Assembly (NCBI GenBank): GCA_965652145.1
Contig: CBFGTV010000004.1
Location: 1-64,000 of the forward strand
Origin: CBFGTV01 sp965652145
GTDB taxonomy: Bacteria > Bacillota > Clostridia > Peptostreptococcales > Natronincolaceae
Direction of reading: 5' to 3'
DNA: 64,000 nucleotides
In this document: positions 57,624 to 64,000 of the stretch, in pieces
Position numbering within the stretch: the stretch's first letter is position 1
Layout of the letters: each line of letters starts with the position of its first letter
The notes under the pieces: generated by a model
Database searches by the model: none
What the model saw: only the letters and a program-made list of their open reading frames with translations
What the model was told of the DNA's origin: nothing
Translations under genes and position numbers: made by a program

Positions 57624-58820
57624 ATGAATTTTTCAAAAAGAATTGCAGCTATGCAAGAATCTCCCATTAGAAAACTGGTGCCCTATGCCCAGGGAGCAAA
57701 GGCCCAGGGAAAAAGAGTGTATCATCTAAACATTGGACAACCGGATATTGAAACACCCGCTGCCTTTATGGAAGCCGTTAGAAATGTGGAGGAAAAGGTT
57801 TTAGCCTATTCTCTTTCCCAGGGTATGCCGGAGTTGATTGACGAAATCATACGTTATTATAAAAAATATAATATGGAATTTGATAAGGATGAAATTTTAA
57901 TCACCAACGGTGGTTCCGAGGCCCTTATGTTTTCGATTATTGCTGTGGCCGACGCCGGCGATGAGATTTTGGTTCCGGAACCCTTCTATACCAATTATAA
58001 TGGCTTCAGCGCTGCCGTAGATGTGAAGGTAGCTCCCATTACCTGTCGTGCAGAGGATGGCTTCCATTTACCTTCTAAAAAACAAATAGAAGAAGTCATT
58101 AATCCCAGAACAAGGGCCATTATGCTTTCTAATCCCGGAAACCCTACAGGGGTTGTTTATACTGCCGATGAGATTGAAATGCTTGCGGATCTGGCTAAGG
58201 AGTATAATCTGTTTATAATTGCTGATGAAGTTTATCGGGAGTTTGTATATGATGGCTTAGCTTATACCAGCTTTGGAAACATAAAGGAAATTGAAGATCG
58301 TGTAATTATTGTTGACAGTGTTTCCAAGCGCTATAGTGCCTGTGGTGCCCGAATAGGCTCGGTGGCCAGCAAGAATAAGGAGCTAATTAAGCAAATCTTG
58401 AAGCTATGTCAGGGAAGGCTATGTGTTCCCACCCTGGAGCAAATTGGCTCTATTGAACTGTATAAAACATCTGACAACTATTTTAAACAAGTCAATGGGG
58501 AATATGACAAGAGAAGGAATATCGTATATGAAGGCCTTAAGGCGATCCCCGGGGTGTTATGTAAAAAACCAACGGGAGCCTTTTATGTCATTGCCAAGCT
58601 GCCGGTGGATGATGCTGAAAAGTTCTCTATTTGGATGCTGAAGGATTTTGATATGGCAGGTGAAACCGTTATGCTGGCCCCTGCTGAAGGCTTCTACGCT
58701 ACCCCAGGTCTAGGAAAGGATGAAGTCAGAATTGCTTATATATTAAATGAAGCCGATTTGCAAAGAACCATGGAAATTTTAAAGACTGCCATTAAGGTTT
58801 ACCCTGGAAAAACCGTATAA
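57624..58820 (+). CDS. Pyridoxal phosphate-dependent aminotransferase (aspartate aminotransferase family, class I/II)
   Basis: A 398-residue fold-type I aminotransferase. N-terminal SPIRKLVPYA, substrate loop YHLNIGQPDIETP, ITNGGSEALMFS, PFYTNYNGF, LSNPGNPTGVVY (PLP Asn), IADEVYREFVYDG (PLP Asp/Tyr), and DSVSKRYSACGARIG with the Schiff-base Lys; the C-terminal Arg lies in EVRIAY. The amino-acid specificity is undetermined. ATG 57624 follows TAGGAGG; a TTG three codons earlier is possible but too close to the site. Confidence 0.94.
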   Translation: MNFSKRIAAMQESPIRKLVPYAQGAKAQGKRVYHLNIGQPDIETPAAFMEAVRNVEEKVLAYSLSQGMPELIDEIIRYYKKYNMEFDKDEILITNGGSEALMFSIIAVADAGDEILVPEPFYTNYNGFSAAVDVKVAPITCRAEDGFHLPSKKQIEEVINPRTRAIMLSNPGNPTGVVYTADEIEMLADLAKEYNLFIIADEVYREFVYDGLAYTSFGNIKEIEDRVIIVDSVSKRYSACGARIGSVASKNKELIKQILKLCQGRLCVPTLEQIGSIELYKTSDNYFKQVNGEYDKRRNIVYEGLKAIPGVLCKKPTGAFYVIAKLPVDDAEKFSIWMLKDFDMAGETVMLAPAEGFYATPGLGKDEVRIAYILNEADLQRTMEILKTAIKVYPGKTV

Positions 58821-58827
58821 ATATAGT

Positions 58828-58862
58828 AAAAGGAGCTGAATCCTTAAGATTGAGCTCCTTTT
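58828..58862. terminator. Bidirectional terminator between aminotransferase and MerR-type gene
   Basis: A 10-bp stem AAAAGGAGCT/AGCTCCTTTT with inner AATC/GATT pairs, flanked by A-run and T-run, between converging genes. Confidence 0.88.
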
Positions 58863-58872
58863 ATGGTGTGCT

Positions 58873-59493
58873 TCAGACTAGTTTTTGTTTTGATCTTTTA
58901 TTGGAAAACAGTTTATCAAAGAAAGATACCTTTTGATTTTCTTTCCTTTTCAATTGATCCTTTAAATCGGCTACTTCATAGGATTTTTCCTTCACCTTCA
59001 TCTTTAGCTTGGCATTTTCACATAATAGAACATCCTTTTCCTGGTTTTCCAAAAGACTTCGAAGGGCCTCAACCTTTTCAGAAAGCTCTTGAATTTCCCG
59101 TCGATAATCCAGCTCCTTTAAGGAATCCCGTAGCTCCATTTGCATGTATTGGAAGGCTTCCTTTACCCAGACTTCATTGCTGATATCGGTGGACTTTACT
59201 ACTGGTTTAGATACGTTGCTGCTTATGGCTGTTTCTTGCTTTCCCCTGCTGTCCAATATCACCTTCGGCGATTTTAGTACCTGTCTGATTTGAGGATTTG
59301 TTAGCCCTTTTTCCTGAAGGCTTTTAATAAACTCCAGCTCCTCCAACTCCTTGTATGTAAAATACCGCCTGTTGGATTCATTCCGAGGAATTTTCAATTG
59401 AAATTCCGTTTCATAGTAGCGAATGACATGAGGTTGAAAACCTGTTATTTCTGAAGCCTCTTTCATTGTATAAATTTTGTGGTTATTTTTCAT
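58873..59493 (-). CDS. MerR-type DNA-binding protein with C-terminal coiled coil
   Basis: A 206-residue protein. A MerR helix-turn-helix and wing occupies residues ~8-75 (YTMKEASEITGFQPHVIRYY and NRRYFTYKELEELEFI). A long charged coiled coil (~110-185) has heptad-like LSEKVEALRSLLENQ and LKMKVKEK. A basic/aromatic tail SFFDKLFSNKRSKQK follows. No effector-binding Cys or drug domain is seen. The layout resembles RacA, the chromosome-anchoring MerR-like protein of Bacillus, and related clostridial proteins. Architecture supports a structural or chromosome role, but a regulator is possible. Confidence 0.8.
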   Translation of the reverse strand: MKNNHKIYTMKEASEITGFQPHVIRYYETEFQLKIPRNESNRRYFTYKELEELEFIKSLQEKGLTNPQIRQVLKSPKVILDSRGKQETAISSNVSKPVVKSTDISNEVWVKEAFQYMQMELRDSLKELDYRREIQELSEKVEALRSLLENQEKDVLLCENAKLKMKVKEKSYEVADLKDQLKRKENQKVSFFDKLFSNKRSKQKLV

Positions 59494-59653
59494 ATGCTAC
59501 ACCCCCTTTTGACTGTTTCGATATAAAGGGGTACTTTTCCTATTGAAAATTAGTACTTTCGTCATACAAATTCAAGCAAAATCAGCGATAATTAGACCTA
59601 TGGGAAGGATGTTATGACAAAATCAGCCTGCTTTTTCTATATTATCCTAAAAG

Positions 59654-59709
59654 CTTCAAAGCTCCAGTTCCCTTTCTGTAGAAAAAACAGAAAGGCAGGA
59701 GCTTTGAAG
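59654..59709 (-). terminator. Long two-part hairpin after the M42 peptidase operon
   Basis: Outer arms CTTCAAAGCTCC/GGAGCTTTGAAG and inner arms CCTTTCTGT/ACAGAAAGG; little T-run after it, so it may act partly by stabilising the mRNA. Confidence 0.65.
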
Positions 59710-59714
59710 GGAGA

Positions 59715-60713
59715 CTAAATTATTTCGTTTTCAATCAATTTTATGGTTAGTTCCACTGAATGTACAATATCTGATAGATAGGTCATTTCGCAGGAGCTGT
59801 GAATGTATCGGCTGGGTATGGAAAGAACCCCCGAAGGAACCCCTGACCTGGTTAAATGAATCGCTCCGGAATCGGTTCCACCAAATTCCAATACCTCCAG
59901 CTGATAAGGGATATTATGTTTTTTCGCCTGTTCGATCATATACCCTTTCACCTTAGGATGACAAAGGACAGAGTTATCCTTTATTTTAATGGCAGGACCA
60001 GCCCCTAGCTTGACGGCCATTGTTTTAGCCTTGGGGGTATCGCCAGTGGCAGTTACATCAAAGGCAATGCCAAAATCAGGATCAACGGCATAGGCGGCGG
60101 TTTTTGCTCCCCGAATGCCTAACTCCTCCTGGGTAGTGAAGACAAAATATAAATCATGTTTATTTTCCTTCATATGCTTTAATGCTTCAATCATAATGAA
60201 GCATCCAATTCGATCGTCCAGGGCTGGGGTGATGACCTTTTTACCATCTACAATAAAATCACTATAATAGACTGCAACATCACCGATTGACACCATCTTT
60301 TCAGCCTCTTCCCGGGATGCAGCACCAATGTCGATATATAGCTTATCAAGCTTTAAATCCTTTAGACTTTCCAGATGTTCACTGCCGATAACACCAACGA
60401 TTCCGTTTTCAAATATAACCCGTTGTGACAAGGAGATGGAAGGAGAAATACCGCCAACATTGGTGAAGCGTAAAAAGCCCTTTTCATCAATGAAGGTAAC
60501 CATCAGCCCAATTTGATCCATGTGGCCTGCCAGCATTAGCTTTTTGCCATTCCCCTTTTTTCTGGCGATCAGGTTTCCGAGGGAATCGGTATAAATTTCA
60601 TCAACTAAATCCTTAATTTCATCTTCAATAAGCTCTCTTACCCGAGTTTCATTGCCTGAGGGAGAATAGATGCTGCACAATTCCTTAAGTAGTTCACTAT
60701 CGACTGAATACAT
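59715..60713 (-). CDS. M42 family aminopeptidase (third of three tandem copies)
   Basis: A 332-residue di-metal aminopeptidase of the M42 (glutamyl aminopeptidase/FrvX/TET) family. Metal and catalytic residues are in MLAGHMDQIGLMV, PALDDRIGCFI, TTQEELGIRGAKTAA (catalytic Glu pair), FDVTATGDTP and SRYIHSSCEM. Such enzymes form dodecameric shells trimming peptides left by the proteasome or other proteases. The ATG overlaps the stop of the preceding copy (TAATG), so translation is coupled. Confidence 0.93.
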   Translation of the reverse strand: MYSVDSELLKELCSIYSPSGNETRVRELIEDEIKDLVDEIYTDSLGNLIARKKGNGKKLMLAGHMDQIGLMVTFIDEKGFLRFTNVGGISPSISLSQRVIFENGIVGVIGSEHLESLKDLKLDKLYIDIGAASREEAEKMVSIGDVAVYYSDFIVDGKKVITPALDDRIGCFIMIEALKHMKENKHDLYFVFTTQEELGIRGAKTAAYAVDPDFGIAFDVTATGDTPKAKTMAVKLGAGPAIKIKDNSVLCHPKVKGYMIEQAKKHNIPYQLEVLEFGGTDSGAIHLTRSGVPSGVLSIPSRYIHSSCEMTYLSDIVHSVELTIKLIENEII

Positions 60714-61735
60714 TACAGTAATCCTCCTTTACTCAATTTTTCAATATATTTAATTAATAATTGTTTTGTATAATTAACATCACCTTTACTTAAAACCGAT
60801 ACCGGTGAATGGATATACCGGCAGGGAACAGCTACAGAAACACAAGGAGTACCGGCCTTTGCCTGATGAAATTTCCCTGCATCGTTGCCACCAAAGGCTG
60901 TTTTTCTGTACTGCCAGGGAATTTGATTCTCTGTTGCAGTTTCAATCATAGCGTCTAACCACTTTCGATGATAAATGGAGGTTCGATCCATAATGGAAAT
61001 GGCAGGCCCCCTATCTAATTCAGTTACCTGAAGATGGGGCTCCACCTCGGGAACATCAGAGCAGGTGGTACCTTCGATGACAATGGCTAAATCGACGTCA
61101 ATCTGATTGGCCGCCACCTCGGCTCCCCGAAGGCCGATTTCCTCCTGTACCGTAAAAACAGCAGTAAGATTAATGGGCTGCTTATGTTTTAGCAGTTCAA
61201 TCAGCAGGTAACAACCCACTCTGTCGTCCAGGGCCTTGGCCTTCACTCGATTTTTCCCAAACTCCCGGTAGGTACTGTCGAAGGCAATGTAGTCACCAAT
61301 GGCTACATACTTTTCTGTTTCACCTTGATCACGACAGCCTAAATCAATATATAAATTATCTATGGATAGAGCCTTATTTCTTTCATCGGGTTTTTGCAGA
61401 TGAATGGCCTTAGCGCCAATGACACCGGGAATTTTGTCCTTACCGATTAATACATGCTTTGATACCAGAATTCTGGCATCGATTCCACCAATTGTGGTAA
61501 AACGAATTAAACCACTGCTGTCAATTCCCTTTACCATTAGGCCCACTTCATCCATATGGGCTGCAATCGCTACATTTTTAGACTCATTGATTCCTTTTTT
61601 AAGGGCGATTATATTCCCCATGCGATCTATTTTTATTTCGTCAACATAATCCTTGATCTCTTCTAAAATAATTTCTCGAACTTCCTTTTCATTGCCAGAA
61701 ATGCCGATGGCATTGGTCAGCTTTTCTAATAGCAT
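60713..61735 (-). CDS. M42 family aminopeptidase (second of three tandem copies)
   Basis: A 340-residue M42 paralogue with all ligands: IAAHMDEVGLMV, KALDDRVGCYL, TVQEEIGLRGAEVAA, VIEGTTCSDVP (the Glu here replaces the Asp seen in the other two copies), and CRYIHSPVSV. Substrate preference probably differs from its neighbours because of changes in the specificity loops. ATG 61735 overlaps the first copy by 10 bp, with GGAGGA upstream. Confidence 0.93.
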   Translation of the reverse strand: MLLEKLTNAIGISGNEKEVREIILEEIKDYVDEIKIDRMGNIIALKKGINESKNVAIAAHMDEVGLMVKGIDSSGLIRFTTIGGIDARILVSKHVLIGKDKIPGVIGAKAIHLQKPDERNKALSIDNLYIDLGCRDQGETEKYVAIGDYIAFDSTYREFGKNRVKAKALDDRVGCYLLIELLKHKQPINLTAVFTVQEEIGLRGAEVAANQIDVDLAIVIEGTTCSDVPEVEPHLQVTELDRGPAISIMDRTSIYHRKWLDAMIETATENQIPWQYRKTAFGGNDAGKFHQAKAGTPCVSVAVPCRYIHSPVSVLSKGDVNYTKQLLIKYIEKLSKGGLL

Positions 61736-62775
61736 AGAAATTCCTCCATTTCCTTATCATTTAAACCGACAACAAAGGAGGCAAGGAGCTTACCGGTCTT
61801 TTCAATATCTGAAAGGCTCAGAGTTTCAACCGAGGTGTGCATATACCGAAGGGGAATTGATAAAACCCCGGTAGCTACCCCTGACTTGGAAACCTGCATA
61901 GGCCAGGCGTCGGTGCCGGAACTGCCTGGAGCAACCTCCACCTGATAGTTTATATAATTATTTTTTGCAGCATCCTTAAGCCCTTGAAAAACAGCGGGAT
62001 GAATATTGGGCCCCAGGGTAATGGCTGGTCCCTTTTCCAGTTCAATGGTATCATACTGATTTAATTCTGGAGTTCTGCCAAAACCCACATCAATGGCTAA
62101 ACCAATGTCAGGCTCGATATCATAGGTAGCGGTGGTGGCACCACGGGTCCCCACCTCTTCTTGAACGGTGGCGGTGAAATAGACGGTGGCTTGGTGGTAT
62201 AAATGCTTTAGCTCCTTCATACAAATATAAAGGGCTGCAATACCTGCCCGATCATCCAGTGCTTTTCCAGAAATTCGATCATTTTTTAAAGCTATAAGGC
62301 TTCGTTCAATGGTAATAACATCGCCGATTGAAATTCTATCCTTCAGCTCCTCCTTAGTGAAACCGGTATCAATCATTAGCTCTTCAATTTTTAAGGCTTT
62401 GCTTCTTTCGGCTGCATCAGTCAGATGAGGCGGCTTTACTCCAATAATGCCATAGACCTTTTCCCTTCCATGGATTACAACCTCCTGGCAGGGCAGGGTT
62501 CTTTGATCTACACCACCAATATTGGTAATCCGAACAAAGCCCTCTTCGTCGATTTCCTTAACCATCAGCCCAATTTCATCCATATGGGCCGCCAGCATAA
62601 TTTTACTTCCCGTTGAATGACCCTTTTTGATTCCGGTTACGTTTCCCAGGGAATCTACTTTGACTTCGTCACAAAATTCGCCAAAGGCCCTTTGAATTAA
62701 TTTTGAAACCTCCGCTTCATGGCCTGAAACTCCTGCTGTTTCTGACAACAGCTGAATAAATTCTTTGTTTTCCAC
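61726..62775 (-). CDS. M42 family aminopeptidase (first of three tandem copies)
   Basis: A 349-residue M42 paralogue: MLAAHMDEIGLMV, KALDDRAGIAAL, TVQEEVGTRGATTA, IDVGFGRTP and LRYMHTSVETLS hold the metal and catalytic residues. GTG 62775 is chosen: GGGAGG lies seven bp upstream; the frame from 62793 would begin before that site. It leads the three-gene operon and lies 22 bp after cheR, so cheR may be on the same transcript. Confidence 0.93.
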   Translation of the reverse strand: MENKEFIQLLSETAGVSGHEAEVSKLIQRAFGEFCDEVKVDSLGNVTGIKKGHSTGSKIMLAAHMDEIGLMVKEIDEEGFVRITNIGGVDQRTLPCQEVVIHGREKVYGIIGVKPPHLTDAAERSKALKIEELMIDTGFTKEELKDRISIGDVITIERSLIALKNDRISGKALDDRAGIAALYICMKELKHLYHQATVYFTATVQEEVGTRGATTATYDIEPDIGLAIDVGFGRTPELNQYDTIELEKGPAITLGPNIHPAVFQGLKDAAKNNYINYQVEVAPGSSGTDAWPMQVSKSGVATGVLSIPLRYMHTSVETLSLSDIEKTGKLLASFVVGLNDKEMEEFLCY

Positions 62776-62797
62776 TATATAGCCTCCCTTCAAAATT

Positions 62798-63574
62798 CTA
62801 GGATCCCATTTTTTTATAAAAAAAGGTCTTTACGGGCGTTAGTTTATATCGGTGGGGTAAAATAATTTGTTCGGTGCTGCCCACAAACAAAATTCCGTTA
62901 GGGTCTAGGGCATGGTGAAATTTATGGTACATCATGCCCTTGGTTTCTTCCGTAAAATAGATCATTACATTTCGACAGATGATTAAATCACAGCTATCGG
63001 GATAACTGTCTGAAAGTAAATTATGCTTATGGAAGGAAACTTGATTTTTGATAATATCTTTTATTTGATATTGATCATTTACCCTAGTAAAATATTGGTT
63101 AACAAAATCCTTGGGAAGGTTTTCAAGGCTCTTTGGGGAATAGATACCTGTCTTGGCCTTGGAAATGGCTCCCATGTCAATATCTGTAGCGTAGATTTGA
63201 ATATCCCGCAGGGGAAAAAACTTCGTCAACAGCATTGTCAGGGAATAGGGCTCTTCACCTGTAGAACAGGCAGCACTCCATATTTTTAACCTTGATTTCC
63301 TCTTTAATAGTTCTGGGATAATTTCCTTTTCTAGGGCTTCCCATTGCTGAGGATTCCGGTAAAATTCCGACACATTAATAGTTAAGTAGTTGATAAATTC
63401 TTCATAAAGGCGGCTGTCCTTGCACAGCGCATCGAAATAGCTTTCGTAGGATTGATGGTTATTTCGGGCAATAAGGGATTCAATCCGTCTTTTCATTTGT
63501 CTTTCTTTATAGCTGGCCAGGTCAATTCCTGTTTTTTTATAGACCCTACTGATAAAGTTTTCATAGCCTTCCAT
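62798..63574 (-). CDS. cheR: Chemotaxis protein methyltransferase CheR
   Basis: A 258-residue SAM-dependent methyltransferase that methylates glutamates on chemoreceptors. The N-terminal helical domain is present (YKERQMKRRIESLIAR). Then TINVSEFYRNPQQWEAL, the SAM loop IWSAACSTGEEPYSLTMLL, IYATDIDMGAISKAKTGIY, DLIICRNVMIYFTEE and a final FVGSTEQI. This suggests a motile organism, or CheR reused in a non-chemotaxis pathway, since no other che genes are in the window. ATG 63574 is preferred over the frame start at 63601. Confidence 0.94.
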   Translation of the reverse strand: MEGYENFISRVYKKTGIDLASYKERQMKRRIESLIARNNHQSYESYFDALCKDSRLYEEFINYLTINVSEFYRNPQQWEALEKEIIPELLKRKSRLKIWSAACSTGEEPYSLTMLLTKFFPLRDIQIYATDIDMGAISKAKTGIYSPKSLENLPKDFVNQYFTRVNDQYQIKDIIKNQVSFHKHNLLSDSYPDSCDLIICRNVMIYFTEETKGMMYHKFHHALDPNGILFVGSTEQIILPHRYKLTPVKTFFYKKMGS

Positions 63575-63660
63575 TCTATTAGTGTCACCCCTTTTTTGCA
63601 AAAAAATTAGTTGATCTCTGGCTTTGCTGCATAAATATGTCAGTTTTTTATGTTGAAAAA

Positions 63661-63683
63661 ATAAAGAGTCTAGGACTCTTTAT
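63661..63683 (-). terminator. Terminator overlapping the end of the S1-domain gene
   Basis: A perfect 10-bp stem ATAAAGAGTC/GACTCTTTAT with a 3-nt loop; the stop codon lies in it and a T6 run follows in the minus direction. Confidence 0.85.
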
Positions 63684-64000
63684 CTTCTTCATTAACATTA
63701 CTGATTACATCACCGATAGTCACAGGGGAATCATCACTGGTAAATTCAGTTTCTTCCTCGACCTCAGTCTTGTTTGCAGCAGCGATGCTTAAGCTGATTC
63801 TCTTTTGTTCAATATTAATATCGAGTATTTTTGCCTTAACCATTTGACCCAGCTCTAATTCTTGAGATGGCTTAGTAACATATTTTTCGCTGATTTCAGA
63901 GATATGTACTAATCCGTCAACACCTGGCTCTAATTCAACAAAAGCACCGTAATCAAGCATTCTAACTACCTTACCCTCGACAACATCACCGACCTGGTAT
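63670..64000 (-). CDS. S1 RNA-binding domain protein (3' end only)
   Basis: The last ~110 residues of a protein whose 5' part lies beyond the window. They contain one complete S1 domain (VGDVVEGKVVRMLDYGAFVE, then GVDGLVHISEIS and GQMVKAKILDI), followed by an acidic tail (EVEEETEFTSDD). In clostridia such ends belong to ribosomal protein S1, often fused to IspH; this is the likeliest parent, but a smaller S1 protein cannot be excluded. The frame is open to the window edge. Confidence 0.85.
   Translation of the reverse strand, partial: YQVGDVVEGKVVRMLDYGAFVELEPGVDGLVHISEISEKYVTKPSQELELGQMVKAKILDINIEQKRISLSIAAANKTEVEEETEFTSDDSPVTIGDVISNVNEEDKES

Noticed and set aside
1..64000. CRISPR arrays, rRNA, tRNA, tmRNA, prophage
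   Set aside because: No regularly spaced repeats, no rRNA/tRNA/tmRNA signatures and no phage structural genes were seen by eye; a covariance-model scan would be needed to exclude small RNAs.

Overview
The window looks like a chromosomal segment of a low-GC, anaerobic, spore-forming Firmicute of the class Clostridia. The evidence is AT-rich coding sequence with strong AGGAGG-type ribosome binding sites and frequent TTG/GTG starts, a T-box leader on alaS, spoVK, the miaB-mutS-mutL-miaA-hfq gene order, iron-sulfur oxidoreductases, and a Gram-positive LexA box on lexA. Gene content resembles Alkaliphilus/Natronincola-type clostridia, but that placement is inference. No rRNA, tRNA, CRISPR array, prophage or intact insertion sequence was seen.

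Positions 1-20 kb are almost entirely on the plus strand and mostly housekeeping. They hold the 3' part of an iscS-type cysteine desulfurase with iscU, an AI-2E family permease, T-box/alaS, ireB, a large extracytoplasmic phosphatase-like membrane protein, a ferredoxin-type aldo-keto reductase, ruvX, a DUF1292 protein, sfsA, a Fur-family regulator, RNase J, a lysine exporter split into two overlapping genes, ylbF, the trmR-trhP pair for tRNA wobble uridine, and a class B penicillin-binding protein.

Positions 20-29 kb form a cell-wall amino-sugar salvage island: murR, murQ, a MurP-type PTS EIIBC, mupG (DUF871), a long structured intergenic hairpin, a lactose/chitobiose-type PTS (IIB, IIC, IIA), nagB and nagA. 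Together they would import, split and convert MurNAc/GlcNAc compounds to fructose-6-phosphate.

Positions 29-35.4 kb carry small metabolic or repair genes: a histidine phosphatase, a TmrB-like ATPase, an HD hydrolase, a family-6 UDG, acetyltransferases, plsY, a VOC protein and a QueG-like Fe-S protein. Positions 35.4-40.7 kb are the most accessory-looking part. They hold uvsE, a ~950-bp gene-poor stretch with three Fur-box-like sites and a perfect 17-bp inverted repeat, a cmpB-like/tetR pair, a STAS-like small protein, and a KAS III (FabH-like) protein whose catalytic His and Asn appear replaced.

Positions 40.8-42.6 kb hold an XerS-type recombinase and lexA with a perfect SOS box. From 42.7 kb to the end the minus strand dominates: ynbB with a small GTPase/membrane-protein operon, spoVK, hfq, miaA, mutL, mutS, miaB, an unannotated 39-codon gene under a LexA-box promoter, cbiMQO, flavodoxin (Fur-like site), then on the plus strand an aminotransferase, and on the minus strand a MerR/coiled-coil protein, three tandem M42 aminopeptidases, cheR and the end of an S1-domain protein.

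The strongest candidates for something undescribed are the LexA-box-controlled 39-residue protein at 54.1-54.3 kb, the ~139-nt hairpin RNA inside the amino-sugar island, the KAS III/STAS-like/TetR locus, and the orphan Fur-box region.
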